From positions 1 through 28,629 of the IMG/VR virus record IMGVR_UViG_3300032006_000062: DNA of 28,629 nt. One strand, given 5' to 3'. The notes under the pieces were generated by a model. It made no database searches. It had not been told where the DNA came from and saw only the letters and a program-made list of their open reading frames with translations. Position 1 is the stretch's first letter. Every line of letters starts with the position of its first letter. This document shows, piece after piece, positions 1-9,540 of the stretch. Source of the DNA: a virus. The position numbers were made by a program, and so were the translations under genes.

Positions 1-58
1 TAGTATAAGGTCATAGAGTTTAAATCTTTCTGTATGGCTTTCTATTCAAGCGAGAGAA

Positions 59-202
59 CTAACTATCATTTTCAGTAGTAGTTTTTATCTCAATAGAGAT
101 ATTCTGGTCTGATGGTAGCTGAGCATTAACTCCAATGTGGCTAGACGCACAACCAGATACAGTTATTCCAAATAAAATTATAAGGGATAGTGCATACTTC
201 AT
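59..202 (-). CDS. Small lipoprotein (47 aa), possible lysis-associated outer-membrane protein
   Basis: This short gene begins with ATG immediately after the TAA of the holin-like gene (3-base spacing or less) and ends with TAG. The protein starts MKYALSLIILFGITVSGC: a lysine, a hydrophobic stretch and a lipobox-like VSGC with Cys at residue 18, so it should be a signal-peptidase-II lipoprotein with a mature part of about 30 residues. Its place at the end of the late block, directly behind a small membrane protein, suits a lysis role such as an o-spanin (Rz1-like), but the mature part is not proline-rich and no i-spanin partner is visible inside the window. Lipoprotein nature is seen in the sequence; the spanin role is inference. 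Confidence 0.7.
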   Translation of the reverse strand: MKYALSLIILFGITVSGCASSHIGVNAQLPSDQNISIEIKTTTENDS

Positions 203-409
203 TTAATTTCCTCCAAGTTTAGTTAAAAAATTTGTAATACCAGCTGATAATCCACCAGCTGCAAAAATAATTCCGAACAATAGACCTCTACCTCTTGCTA
301 CTTGTAGCTCCATGTTCTGTAATCTCTTGTTCAAGTCCTCAACTTGATCTGTTAGTTTATTAACAGCGTTAAGTAATTTACCTTGTTCAACGGGAGATAG
401 GCCAGCCAT
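203..409 (-). CDS. Small holin-like/XhlA-like membrane protein (68 aa)
   Basis: The N-terminal ~38 residues form an amphipathic heptad helix (LLNAVNKLTDQVEDLNKRL), followed by one hydrophobic segment at about residues 41-63 (LLFGIIFAAGGLSAGITNFL) and a short polar tail. A coiled-coil N-terminus with a single C-terminal membrane helix is the arrangement seen in XhlA-type and other small phage membrane proteins linked to lysis. The start codon overlaps the stop of the upstream gene by one base (TAATG), so translation is probably coupled. Position next to a lipoprotein gene at the end of the structural block supports a lysis role, but no catalytic endolysin is in the window, so holin is only the best guess. 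Confidence 0.65.
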   Translation of the reverse strand: MAGLSPVEQGKLLNAVNKLTDQVEDLNKRLQNMELQVARGRGLLFGIIFAAGGLSAGITNFLTKLGGN

Positions 410-768
410 TATTCTTCATCTCTTGGATCAGCAAAATCTTCATCAGCAACCCATCCATCTTCTTCTGTATAAAAATATTTATTAGCTATCCAATCCTCTG
501 GTGTATCAGTTACTCCTGTGTAATGATTAGTATTAGATGAATTCAAGTCAGCTACTATTAAAAGTTCTTCACCATCAGCACCACTAACTACCAATCTATT
601 ATCTGTAAGAGTTACAACTTCTTCATCAAGAAATATAAAAGGACATCTATCTTTATATCTATCTACTACATCAAATTCTTCTGCTACTTCATTACCTGAT
701 TCATCAGTATAATTATTAGTTAATGTTACAGTTTCATCTTCTCTGTTTAATGTTATTACTTGTGTCAT
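409..768 (-). CDS. Acidic protein of unknown function (119 aa), paralogue of the adjacent upstream gene
   Basis: This is a soluble, strongly acidic protein without signal peptide or membrane helix. Its C-terminus (PEDWIANKYFYTEEDGW) matches that of the preceding gene product (PDDYEDGKYCYTVDDGF), so the two look like tandem paralogues sharing a P-[ED]-D...KY.YT..DG[WF] motif near the end. It starts within the stop of the preceding gene (ATGA overlap). Location after two fibre genes suggests a fibre-associated, assembly or small adhesin role, but no known family is recognised. Confidence 0.8.
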   Translation of the reverse strand: MTQVITLNREDETVTLTNNYTDESGNEVAEEFDVVDRYKDRCPFIFLDEEVVTLTDNRLVVSGADGEELLIVADLNSSNTNHYTGVTDTPEDWIANKYFYTEEDGWVADEDFADPRDEE

Positions 769-1112
769 TCTTCTTCTCCTGTTGGTACAATGTCATCAGG
801 TTTTAATGTGAACCCATCATCTACAGTATAGCAATACTTACCATCTTCATAATCATCTGGTAATTCTATATCTGAATATATTGTAGATGTATCTGGAGTA
901 GCATCAGCTATAGTAACATAAGGAACAGATGTTTCATCTGATACATGAGTTCCTTTTTCAGTAGCATCTAAGTTCCATTCATTAGGGTAAGCCCTCATTA
1001 CTACATTCTCTAGGAACAAAGTAATCTCAGGAACATCTCCTTCAAAATCTTCTGGTGCTTCTGGTGTATATGTAATGTCCTCATTATTATTTACTATTAT
1101 TTTTTTCAACAT
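765..1112 (-). CDS. Acidic protein of unknown function (115 aa), paralogue of the downstream gene
   Basis: The ATG follows an AGGAG ribosome-binding site that overlaps the stop of the giant fibre gene. The product is acidic and soluble, starts MLKKIIVNNNEDITYTPEA and ends with a KY.YT.DDGF segment followed by an acidic tail. The same C-terminal motif occurs in the next gene (409-768), which indicates a tandem duplication followed by divergence in the N-terminal parts. No domain is recognised. Co-transcription with the collagen-like fibre suggests a role in tail-fibre assembly or as a small accessory virion protein; this is inference from position only. Confidence 0.8.
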   Translation of the reverse strand: MLKKIIVNNNEDITYTPEAPEDFEGDVPEITLFLENVVMRAYPNEWNLDATEKGTHVSDETSVPYVTIADATPDTSTIYSDIELPDDYEDGKYCYTVDDGFTLKPDDIVPTGEEE

Positions 1113-1121
1113 GATAAGCTC

Positions 1122-4100
1122 CTAATGTCCATGACTTGATTTAATATATAGATCAGTAGCAGATAAAGCTACACCAATTTCTGTATTGCCAGTAGCTGTG
1201 TGAGTAAATGTAGCATTAGCTGAGCTTACATATACTGGACTACCAGCAGTTAGTCCTGATTGTTTTGTGTTCGTTTCACCTAAAGCAGTAATGGTAACAT
1301 TAGCTCCATCAGCAACAGTACTTGTTGCAGCTCCTATGAATGTACCAGTACGATCATACGCTGTAAATCCTACACACCTAGACTTAGTATAGTAGTTACT
1401 AGGACTAGACCCCCAGTTTAATAAGGCTAACCCTGTTGTTGGATGTACACCTACAGTCCTTGAGAATCCAATGTCACCATAGAATTCACTAGGTGCAACA
1501 GCAAACTCATTAGCAACTGTTGTTCCCTTAGTCCATTGGCCATTCGGCGACACTAAAGTATTAGCACCTCCATCAATAAAGTTTAACTCACCAAAATGTA
1601 TTGGTTCATTTTGATTGCTAGTTTGCTGGCCCATAAACATATAAGTTTTTTGAGCAGCCGGACTATAGTAAAGAGTTAACAACCTCCAAGAAGAAGCAAA
1701 GCTACCAGAACTAGGAGTTATATCACTCCAGTTTGTTGTCCAACTGCCACCATTTCTTTTAAAGTTAACGGCTTGCCATCTATCATCACCGCTGTGTTTT
1801 CTTACACCACAAAAGATTTTTTTAGCACTATCATATACAATAGACATAGCAACTGTATTATTGTCTGGCGTTATATTAACTTGATAAACATAATGATCGA
1901 GACTGTTGGAGTTATTAGTAAAGTAAATATAGTTACCTCTAATATGAGCAGCACCACTACCAGTATTAAAGCCATAAATTAAACATGCTTGTTCATCTGG
2001 ATTCCAGACTATACCACTTGACCATCTATACGACCAATCAGTACGAGTAGTCCAACCCCAGTTACCGAAACTAGTATACTCACTATCCTTGTTCCATTGA
2101 TAACCACTATTACCAGTACTTACCATTCTACCAGCACACACTTTTTTGTAACCAGCACTCCAGGCTTGGTTATAATCTGACATACATATAAACTGATCGT
2201 ACTCACTATTAGGTCCTGACTTACCACCAGTAGTAGAATCTACACATTCAATAATTTGTGTAACTCCCTGACCAGTTGGATCCCATCCACTTGAGAAAAA
2301 ATTACTTCCATATTCTTCGCTTAATACTGTACCAGAAACAGATATAGCTCTTAAATAAAAATGACTGCTATACCCATGAAATAACATAAGCGTTGGATCA
2401 CCATTATAATTCTTTACTTCACATATAGCTGGGAAACCAGATGATGAACCCCAAGATAAAGGAGTACCCCATGTAATATTACCAGCACCATCATCTGTAC
2501 CACATGCAACATGACAATGATTACTATTGTCTAACCATGTTTGATACCATTTACCACTATGTCTACCATAATGTGTTTCACCAACATAACTACTTGAGTT
2601 TGAGTTTGTTCCATCTGGAGTTTGAAGCGCTGTCTTAGTTATAGTAGCATTAGTACCTTTTAATGTTCTAGCTGCCTTACCATCTGATGTTACAGAAACA
2701 GGATCACCCTCAGTAATAGCTCCATCAGCTACTAATGTAAGACCACCGCCTCCTCCACCTCCACCAGAAGAAGAACCAGCGTTCATCCATAGTTTGTTTG
2801 TATCTAATGCTCTACCTAAATCTACCGTACCAGTAGTACCAATGACACCAGTCACACCAGTCTTGTATTCCTCATTAATTGTAAGACCAGTTACAGATGT
2901 ATTAATACCACCGCTGATTGTAACAATAACTGGTTGTCCAGCAGTTGCAGCTGAATTAGATACACCTAAGAATGTATTACCAGTTAAGTTAGATGAGGTT
3001 ACCATTTTACCTGAGTAGTAATGTATGTAACCATTAGTACCTTGTCTGTATATAACATGGAAACCACCATAAGCATCAGTAGCAGATTGTTTGTAATATA
3101 CAGGAGGCCATGCGTGTTCCATTATTCCATTAGCTGGAGTATAGTGTTCTGTTTCTGTAGCTGTATAGTTTCCAGATGTTGCCGTTATAGTAGCAACTTT
3201 AAACTTATTGCTGTCACCTCTGTCTACAAAACCATAATAAAACTTATCATCTACTTCATCATAACGAAGATTAGAACCATTCTGAACTGCTACATAAGAA
3301 TAACTTGATGAATTATCCATAGTAAATAAGGATGTTGTATCATTGGTTGCTGTACTCCATGAAGAACCAGAGGATTGAGTACATTCTAATGTAATCATAC
3401 CCACATAAGACTGATTTGTTCCATACTTTGCGTAATAAAGCACACCATTTTTCTGTTGATCTGGATTATAAGCAACATCCAGCACATCGTAGGTAAGACC
3501 ACCAGCTGATTTTACAGTTTCTGAATACTGCCTACCGTATGTTCCATAACCACCTTGATAATCTAATCTTTCTACCTTTATATCATTAGAGGTATAGTCA
3601 GTAAAATAATATAAAATTTTACTTTTGCTTTTATCATATTCCATTACTGGTTTAGCTGAAGTACTGTAATTACCTCTTTGCTGTTCATAACCCCAGCCAC
3701 CATTTTGTCGTCTGGCAAAACTCATACCAGCATTATATCCTGTGGGATAAGCCCATGCTATGTGCCAGTATGCCTGACCACTAACATAAGACTTAAATGT
3801 TAATACTAAGTTTCTTTGGCTTCTATCCCAACACATATCAAACCAATTAGGAGATTGATTCTGTCCACCTCCAGAGATTTGGTAGAAATTACCATAAGTA
3901 TTGCTGGATTGGTCATCCTGAGGAGATATTTGATTGCCAATAAGAGTAACCCAACCACAACCATAGCGTGTATAGGTCTGGTTTGTTCTCATAGCATAGG
4001 CATATATTTCACGATCACCGTATTGAGCGTTGAAACCCTCGCCACCTGTGGCACTTGCCATGTTAGCTTCATACATTAGTTTTAAATGGTTACCACCCAT

Positions 4101-6815
4101 ATCACCACTATATTGTGTTGATCCACTATTAGCTATAAACTCTGTACCCCATGTTAGACTACCATCACTATCACTTACTGTTGCAGCCCTTAAACACATT
4201 TGACTTGAATTGTTTTTATACGCAATAATAACTGCTTTCTCAGTTAGGTTATAATCCCAACCTATTAATTTAGTACTGATATTTGTAACAGAACCCTCAG
4301 TTTTGCTGAAAGCTGTAGTTTCTGCTATTTGTTGAGCCTTACCAGTAGATGTTAATATGACTGGTTTACCAGCAGCAACATCTCCATCAGCAGTTACAGT
4401 TACATCAGCAATAGTAGATGCTGGTAAGTTAACTAAGTTAGAGCCATCTACTTGTGGTAGCTTAGCTTTAGTGTGTAAGAAAATTTTTGTTGCACTTATA
4501 GCTGTACCTACAAACACAGAGTTATCATCTTTAGTAGTAGTTAGACCACCAGCTGTAGTAGCGTAATAGTCTGTATTAATTGTAAGGCCAGTCTGATTAT
4601 CATTAACACCACCGATAATATTAATATCTACATTAGCTCCATCTGATACAGTTTCACTTGATAGCCCTAAGTATGTATCTATATTTAAGTTATGAGCAGA
4701 TGAGAAACCATAGTAATAAGTCCAGGTCTTAATCTTACTGCTATCAGAGATATCTCTTATTGCTGCCAATACACCTTTACCAGCTTTATATACTGATGAT
4801 CTTGGTCCTATTCTACCATCGCCTGTTAGAATTGTACCACCAGAACCTACAGTAAGAGCTGATCCATTACTTGTTATTGTTTTATATTTAGTGTGGTCAC
4901 TATCATCTGCATCTCTATATATAAATAAAAATTCATTAGCATCAGAATTGTAAACAAGTGATGAGTTTTCACCAGCAGCACTCGATAGATTAATGACATC
5001 TGTTGCACTTGAGAAAGATATAGTATTAGTTGATCCTCCTGTTACTGTACCTATTCTTGCTTCTTGTTTTTGTTGTGTATCATTATAGTAAGTGACAACA
5101 ACTTTTTGATTATCTGAATCATAAGTAGCAGAAATTTCCTCTGTATGATCTACCTCACCCCCAGTAATATATGCTCTTGTTCCAATATTAACGGTTGGAT
5201 TACTTGATGATCCTGTTGATTGTATTACATAAGCTGATCCATAAGACTGACCAAGATGATTTCTTTTAGTAAAGTATACAGCTCTTTGGGCATTTGAATC
5301 CCAGACAAAATCTGTTTCATAATTTGAGGCTGTAACTGTATTAGAATATATAGCTGACTTTGCACCTAATGTTGTAGCACCATCTGATGCTATATATACT
5401 GGTCTACACCATGTATAGTTTTGGGAATCAGAAGCTGAATAAGCAATTAACACATAATTATTAACAGTATCATACACCATTTTATAATCTAATGGAGTTG
5501 AACCAGCTGGAGCAAAGTCTACTTCACTTCCTACTTGTGTTAAAGTTGTTCCGCTTACACTATATACTTTAAATTTACCATAATTGCTTTGATCTCTGCA
5601 TGTTGTAAAAACATAACCTCTACCGCTAGATATATGAATAACATCATCGACACCACCACCATCAATACTTACTCCAGTACCCCATGTAATTGTACCGTTA
5701 GACCAAGTACCAGCATACAATTCGTTAATTGTACCATTTGATACAGCTACTAAATAAACATCATTTGTTTCATCATAATGTACTGCCACATAAGGTTTAT
5801 CAGATAATCTTCCACCATCTATTTCTGTAGGAGTTCCAGTAGTTGGGTTAGCATCTTGTGTATTTGTTACGCTAACTTCTTTAGCTTTACCAGCAGCTGT
5901 CATTTCAACAACCTTACCAGCTGTAATACCGCCATCAGCTACAAATGTTTCTACTCCACCATTAGCTGGTAGGTTTAAAATCTGATGACCATTTAAGTCT
6001 AGGTTTCCACCAAGTTGTGGAGTTGTATCTTCTACAATATTTGCCATTGGTCCAGCTGGCCCTTGAGGACCAGTAGCTCCAGTAGCACCAGTATTACCTT
6101 GAATACCTTGAATACCTTGAGGTCCAGTATTTCCTGTTGCACCTTGTGGACCAGTAGCTCCAGTAGGTCCAGTTAAGTCAGGACTTGTTACTGTAATATT
6201 AGAACCAGCAGACATACTATGTACTATGTCATAAGTTCCATTTCCATTATCAGTTAAGCTAATTCCTGTAATATGTGTACCAGTAGCTCCAGTATTACCA
6301 GTTGCACCTTGAGGCCCGGTATTTCCTGTAGGTCCAGTTGGTCCTGTAGGTCCTGTGTTTCCTGTTGCACCCTGAGGTCCAGTTGCACCAGTAGCTCCAG
6401 TAGCACCTCTTAAATTCTGTGATGTAAAACTATGCGTACTACTATCAGAGAAAGTTAAAGTAATAGTTTCTGTGTAATCGTTATTAGATGTAGAAGAAAA
6501 TCCTGTAACAGTAATACCAGATGTACCAGCTGGTCCAGTAGGACCAGTAGGTCCAGCTGGTCCTTGCGCTCCAGTTGCTCCAGCACTTCCAGTTGCTCCA
6601 GCAGAACCAGTAGGTCCAGCTGGTCCAGTTAAATCAGGAGTTACAATAGTATATGTAGCTCCACCTACAGCAGTGAATACAATATCAAGAGTACCATCAC
6701 CATTATCAGTTTTAGATACTCCGCTAAAACCAGTTGTAACACTACTACCATCTAAATCAACAGTTCCTACTGAACCATCTGTTATCATTCTTCCATGTAC
6801 TGTAGTTATAGCCAT
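1122..6815 (-). CDS. Giant collagen-like modular tail fibre/adhesin (1897 aa)
   Basis: Preceded by a clear AAGGAG site. Residues ~31-257 alternate three ~34-residue beta-type units (for example [16 protein letters not shown] and [15 protein letters not shown]) with three Gly-X-Y blocks at about 64-99, 137-179 and 215-257, rich in GPT, GAT and GPQ triplets, which should form collagen-like triple helices. The rest consists of three large modules (about 285-797, 800-1345 and 1358-1897). Each opens with a V.ADG.I..G..V..TS.GKA motif, continues with ~400 residues of Trp/Tyr-rich beta sequence, and closes with a module containing a GLT..... segment and G.A....L motif. A run of glycines (~1346-1356) links modules 2 and 3. 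This is most likely a trimeric receptor-binding fibre. No tail-anchoring domain is recognised, so attachment may depend on another fibre protein. Central domains could be propeller-like, but that is inference. Confidence 0.9.
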   Translation of the reverse strand: MAITTVHGRMITDGSVGTVDLDGSSVTTGFSGVSKTDNGDGTLDIVFTAVGGATYTIVTPDLTGPAGPTGSAGATGSAGATGAQGPAGPTGPTGPAGTSGITVTGFSSTSNNDYTETITLTFSDSSTHSFTSQNLRGATGATGATGPQGATGNTGPTGPTGPTGNTGPQGATGNTGATGTHITGISLTDNGNGTYDIVHSMSAGSNITVTSPDLTGPTGATGPQGATGNTGPQGIQGIQGNTGATGATGPQGPAGPMANIVEDTTPQLGGNLDLNGHQILNLPANGGVETFVADGGITAGKVVEMTAAGKAKEVSVTNTQDANPTTGTPTEIDGGRLSDKPYVAVHYDETNDVYLVAVSNGTINELYAGTWSNGTITWGTGVSIDGGGVDDVIHISSGRGYVFTTCRDQSNYGKFKVYSVSGTTLTQVGSEVDFAPAGSTPLDYKMVYDTVNNYVLIAYSASDSQNYTWCRPVYIASDGATTLGAKSAIYSNTVTASNYETDFVWDSNAQRAVYFTKRNHLGQSYGSAYVIQSTGSSSNPTVNIGTRAYITGGEVDHTEEISATYDSDNQKVVVTYYNDTQQKQEARIGTVTGGSTNTISFSSATDVINLSSAAGENSSLVYNSDANEFLFIYRDADDSDHTKYKTITSNGSALTVGSGGTILTGDGRIGPRSSVYKAGKGVLAAIRDISDSSKIKTWTYYYGFSSAHNLNIDTYLGLSSETVSDGANVDINIIGGVNDNQTGLTINTDYYATTAGGLTTTKDDNSVFVGTAISATKIFLHTKAKLPQVDGSNLVNLPASTIADVTVTADGDVAAGKPVILTSTGKAQQIAETTAFSKTEGSVTNISTKLIGWDYNLTEKAVIIAYKNNSSQMCLRAATVSDSDGSLTWGTEFIANSGSTQYSGDMGGNHLKLMYEANMASATGGEGFNAQYGDREIYAYAMRTNQTYTRYGCGWVTLIGNQISPQDDQSSNTYGNFYQISGGGQNQSPNWFDMCWDRSQRNLVLTFKSYVSGQAYWHIAWAYPTGYNAGMSFARRQNGGWGYEQQRGNYSTSAKPVMEYDKSKSKILYYFTDYTSNDIKVERLDYQGGYGTYGRQYSETVKSAGGLTYDVLDVAYNPDQQKNGVLYYAKYGTNQSYVGMITLECTQSSGSSWSTATNDTTSLFTMDNSSSYSYVAVQNGSNLRYDEVDDKFYYGFVDRGDSNKFKVATITATSGNYTATETEHYTPANGIMEHAWPPVYYKQSATDAYGGFHVIYRQGTNGYIHYYSGKMVTSSNLTGNTFLGVSNSAATAGQPVIVTISGGINTSVTGLTINEEYKTGVTGVIGTTGTVDLGRALDTNKLWMNAGSSSGGGGGGGGLTLVADGAITEGDPVSVTSDGKAARTLKGTNATITKTALQTPDGTNSNSSSYVGETHYGRHSGKWYQTWLDNSNHCHVACGTDDGAGNITWGTPLSWGSSSGFPAICEVKNYNGDPTLMLFHGYSSHFYLRAISVSGTVLSEEYGSNFFSSGWDPTGQGVTQIIECVDSTTGGKSGPNSEYDQFICMSDYNQAWSAGYKKVCAGRMVSTGNSGYQWNKDSEYTSFGNWGWTTRTDWSYRWSSGIVWNPDEQACLIYGFNTGSGAAHIRGNYIYFTNNSNSLDHYVYQVNITPDNNTVAMSIVYDSAKKIFCGVRKHSGDDRWQAVNFKRNGGSWTTNWSDITPSSGSFASSWRLLTLYYSPAAQKTYMFMGQQTSNQNEPIHFGELNFIDGGANTLVSPNGQWTKGTTVANEFAVAPSEFYGDIGFSRTVGVHPTTGLALLNWGSSPSNYYTKSRCVGFTAYDRTGTFIGAATSTVADGANVTITALGETNTKQSGLTAGSPVYVSSANATFTHTATGNTEIGVALSATDLYIKSSHGH

Positions 6816-6817
6816 TG

Positions 6818-7276
6818 TTATTCTCCTTTAGGATTCCTTTCTTTTATTTCTTTTATAGTTTCTCTCCATGCGTCTATGTCGTGATATATCATATCTAATT
6901 GTTCTGCTAGTTTAGGGTATTCATTTCTTCTTTTACCAGAATAATCTAAATCTTCTTCTCTTATTCTTTGTTCAAGAACACCAGCATCATTTCTTGCTAC
7001 ATATAATTCATAACCTTTACTTACTTGTCCAACAAAAGGAATAATTAATTCATAAGAATCATCTATTTTATCTGGACCCATTTGTGTTCCATACTCGTTA
7101 TCACCTAGTACTTGTATATAGTAACCATCAGATTCAGAATCAGACCTTGCTTGTTGGTCTAATAGTAGCTGAGCATAGGCTTCGTCTTGAGCAGCAGTTT
7201 CTTTTTCTGCTTGTTCCATTTCCTGTGCTACTTTTTCTTCTCTTTCTTTTATTTGTTCTTCTGTAAATTTTGGCAT
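6818..7276 (-). CDS. Tail-fibre-associated/assembly-type protein (152 aa)
   Basis: The likely start is ATG at 7276, which overlaps the stop of the upstream fibre gene by one base (TAATG) and has GGGGA upstream; a TTG start five codons earlier is possible. Residues 1-40 form a charged coiled coil ([20 protein letters not shown]). The C-terminus carries the [17 protein letters not shown]...I..IK pattern that is common in small phage proteins encoded next to tail fibres. Between two fibre genes it may be a fibre chaperone or a connector. The family motif is recognised in general terms; the exact role is not known. Confidence 0.8.
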   Translation of the reverse strand: MPKFTEEQIKEREEKVAQEMEQAEKETAAQDEAYAQLLLDQQARSDSESDGYYIQVLGDNEYGTQMGPDKIDDSYELIIPFVGQVSKGYELYVARNDAGVLEQRIREEDLDYSGKRRNEYPKLAEQLDMIYHDIDAWRETIKEIKERNPKGE

Positions 7277-9498
7277 TATCTTAATCCCCAAGCAAGTATG
7301 TTAGCTTTAGTTAAACTACAGGAAGTTCCATCATGTTTGGCATATAGTTTAAATCTAATTGCACTTGTTGTCTTTCCTGTTGCAGATATTTGTGATGGTA
7401 TTCTAGCATTAAGGTGCATATTAGATACATACCAATCTTCATATATATCATGTAATACATACTCAGTACCCTCTGTGCTTCCTGTTAATGTACATGCAGT
7501 TAGTTTTCCATATATACCATCAGATGTACTGCTGAAATATAAACTAGCAAAAGCCATAGCAGCATGGCCCTCTGCTGTTGATCCTGTATTATCTGGTGCT
7601 GGTAAATCACAAGTAAGTTTTAATACATAAGAAGATGTTAAAGATGATGAACCAGATGTTTCTGCTACTTGGTTTTTATTAACATCTCCTCTAATTTTAT
7701 TAGCTTGTAATGAATCAATAACAGCATCACGAATATTAAACTGTCCACCAACAACCTCAAATACTGTATTAGGACTAGCACTACCATTTCTATCAACCAT
7801 ATAAAACTTTTGAGCATTAATAGCAAAAGATGTAGTTGTTCCACCTACTTCATTAGCACTTGAAATTAATCCAAAGCCACCAATATAACCATTAGTCATA
7901 ATTTTAACAGAGTACTTGCCTTGTATTCCATTAATACTTTGAGTGTTAGTAGATACTGTTGTTGTGTTATTGCCTACTGTTGTACTTAACTGTGTAACTG
8001 TTGCAGCTTGGGCTTGTGCTGTAGAGTTTGCAGATGCAGCAGTTGTGCTTACAGCATTTAATTCTGATATTGTAGCAAGTACTCTGTTACCAGTACCACC
8101 AGTTACAATGGATTCTAAACTATTTAACCGTGTAGCATGAGATGTTGTAGTACCATTAAGTGTACTTACAGTAGCATTTAATGAGTTGTATTCATTAAGT
8201 GTAGCTAATCTTCTTGTAGTTCCATCTGCTTCAAATACTTGTGATTCAAGATTGGTAATTCTATTTAAGTCTAATGTTATACTACCAGTACCTTGCACTT
8301 GTAATAATTCTAAAGCAGCTACCCTTGATGTTAGTGATGTAGATGCAGAACCATTAACAGTATTATCTAACGATGATGTTAATGTTTCTAATGCAGTTAT
8401 TTTAGTTCCTTGATCTGTAATAATTTGCACACCATTTTGTGTAATAATGTTTTCAAGAACCAAGACTCTGCCATCTACTGTAGAAATATTAGATATTTGA
8501 TCTTGTAGTGATGTAGATAACTGTGATGTATCTATTTTATTTGTTGCAGCAGCTAAGTCAGCAAGTAGTTTATCTAAATCTATATTAGCTTGAGTTATTT
8601 CTGTACCAGATAAATCAATAATAGTTCCTGAACCAGATGATACTGTTGAGGAAAAATCTCTTATTTCAATAGAAGCGCCTACAGGAGGAGCAGTTGTAAA
8701 TGTAATAACATTATCAGATAATTCATAGTTATTAACATTCTGTAATACACCATCAATAATAACTAATATGGACAAGACACTACTAGGTCTTGCTGATAGA
8801 GTTAGTGTTGTTTGACCAGAAGAAGTATATGTTGTTGATATAGGTTGAACCCTACCAAATACCAAATCCCATGCTGTGCCTGTCCATATTCGTGTTTCTA
8901 AAGCGGTTGTATTGTAATATAAATCACCAGTTTGTAATGCAGTACCGTCTGGCCTGTTAGTTAAATCAGTTGAAAAAGCTCCAAGATACTCAGTAATAGC
9001 AGATGTTTTAGTGGTGACATTACCAGATGAGTCAAAAGCCAAGAGCTTTCCAGCCCTTGAAGTCGCAGTAGGTAAATCTCCTGGCGTACCCTCTTGTATA
9101 GGTGCTGAAATAGATTGATCAACTTTTAACTCCAAGTCTTGTAAGTTTCTTGTTACCCTTGATAACTCAACATTGAGGTCCTCAATATCGAAATACCCTC
9201 CTGTGTTGTAGTCACTTGTTCTTGATATAGATGTATCTCTGATTATGTCAACGGTCACATTACTTTGTGCTGTGGCAAATTCAACAGTAGTAGAACTAGC
9301 AGTACCTACATTATTTAATATATATGCTGTTCCTGTCTGTCCTGATAGAGAAGCTACTTGTGTAGCCTCTACATCATTCACAAAAACCTTAATATCCGCA
9401 GCTTGTTCAGTAGCAAACGGTACTGAGAATACAGTTTGTGATGATGTGCCAACAGTATATTCTACTCTTGGGCTTGTATCTGATACACTTATTGCCAT
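7276..9498 (-). CDS. Tail fibre with T7 gp17-like N-terminus and DUF1983-like central/C-terminal region (740 aa)
   Basis: Residues ~1-140 match the pattern of the T7 tail-fibre N-terminal domain that docks on the tail: VEYTVGTSSQTVFSVPF early, then VTVDIIRDT, then a DIEDLNVELSRVTRNLQDLE helix. Residues ~180-215 carry a short 'GDLYYNTTALETRIWTGTAW' repeat-type unit. About 310-520 is heptad-rich coiled coil. At about 525-605 a KYSVKIMTNGYIGGFGL...FAINAQKFY....FEVVGG segment resembles DUF1983 found in the C-terminal part of lambda gpJ-type tip proteins. The last ~130 residues are unassigned and may be the receptor-binding end. The start ATG lies 32 nt downstream of a GTGCGTTGC motif, and no strong Shine-Dalgarno is present beyond AAGGAAAG about 12-18 nt upstream. 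Confidence 0.88.
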   Translation of the reverse strand: MAISVSDTSPRVEYTVGTSSQTVFSVPFATEQAADIKVFVNDVEATQVASLSGQTGTAYILNNVGTASSTTVEFATAQSNVTVDIIRDTSISRTSDYNTGGYFDIEDLNVELSRVTRNLQDLELKVDQSISAPIQEGTPGDLPTATSRAGKLLAFDSSGNVTTKTSAITEYLGAFSTDLTNRPDGTALQTGDLYYNTTALETRIWTGTAWDLVFGRVQPISTTYTSSGQTTLTLSARPSSVLSILVIIDGVLQNVNNYELSDNVITFTTAPPVGASIEIRDFSSTVSSGSGTIIDLSGTEITQANIDLDKLLADLAAATNKIDTSQLSTSLQDQISNISTVDGRVLVLENIITQNGVQIITDQGTKITALETLTSSLDNTVNGSASTSLTSRVAALELLQVQGTGSITLDLNRITNLESQVFEADGTTRRLATLNEYNSLNATVSTLNGTTTSHATRLNSLESIVTGGTGNRVLATISELNAVSTTAASANSTAQAQAATVTQLSTTVGNNTTTVSTNTQSINGIQGKYSVKIMTNGYIGGFGLISSANEVGGTTTSFAINAQKFYMVDRNGSASPNTVFEVVGGQFNIRDAVIDSLQANKIRGDVNKNQVAETSGSSSLTSSYVLKLTCDLPAPDNTGSTAEGHAAMAFASLYFSSTSDGIYGKLTACTLTGSTEGTEYVLHDIYEDWYVSNMHLNARIPSQISATGKTTSAIRFKLYAKHDGTSCSLTKANILAWGLR

Positions 9499-9530
9499 AA
9501 TGACCTACTTTCCTTAATGTTTATTCTATT

Positions 9531-9540
9531 GCAACGCACT
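9531..9540 (-). promoter_or_regulatory. GTGCGTTGC repeat motif upstream of tail fibre gene
   Basis: The 42-base gap between the gp16-like gene and the fibre gene begins, one base after the TAA stop, with GTGCGTTGC read on the minus strand. The same 9-mer occurs at 23956-23964 and 20708-20716, and shorter versions at 26049-26055 and 28464-28469, each upstream of a start codon. It may be a promoter element for a phage or modified polymerase. Function is inference. Confidence 0.4.

Noticed and set aside
1773-4566. Several plus-strand ORFs of 60-95 codons opposite the giant fibre gene
   Set aside because: They are shadows of the collagen/beta-repeat coding sequence, lack ribosome-binding sites and have no protein-like composition.
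1122-6815. Repetitive Gly-X-Y coding DNA as a possible CRISPR or tandem-repeat element
   Set aside because: Repeats are imperfect 9-base coding units without regular spacers and are fully explained by collagen triplets.
7187-7630. 147-codon plus-strand ORF with Phe/Leu-rich start
   Set aside because: It lies antisense to well-supported fibre genes; the Phe/Leu run is the complement of Glu/Lys-rich coiled-coil codons.
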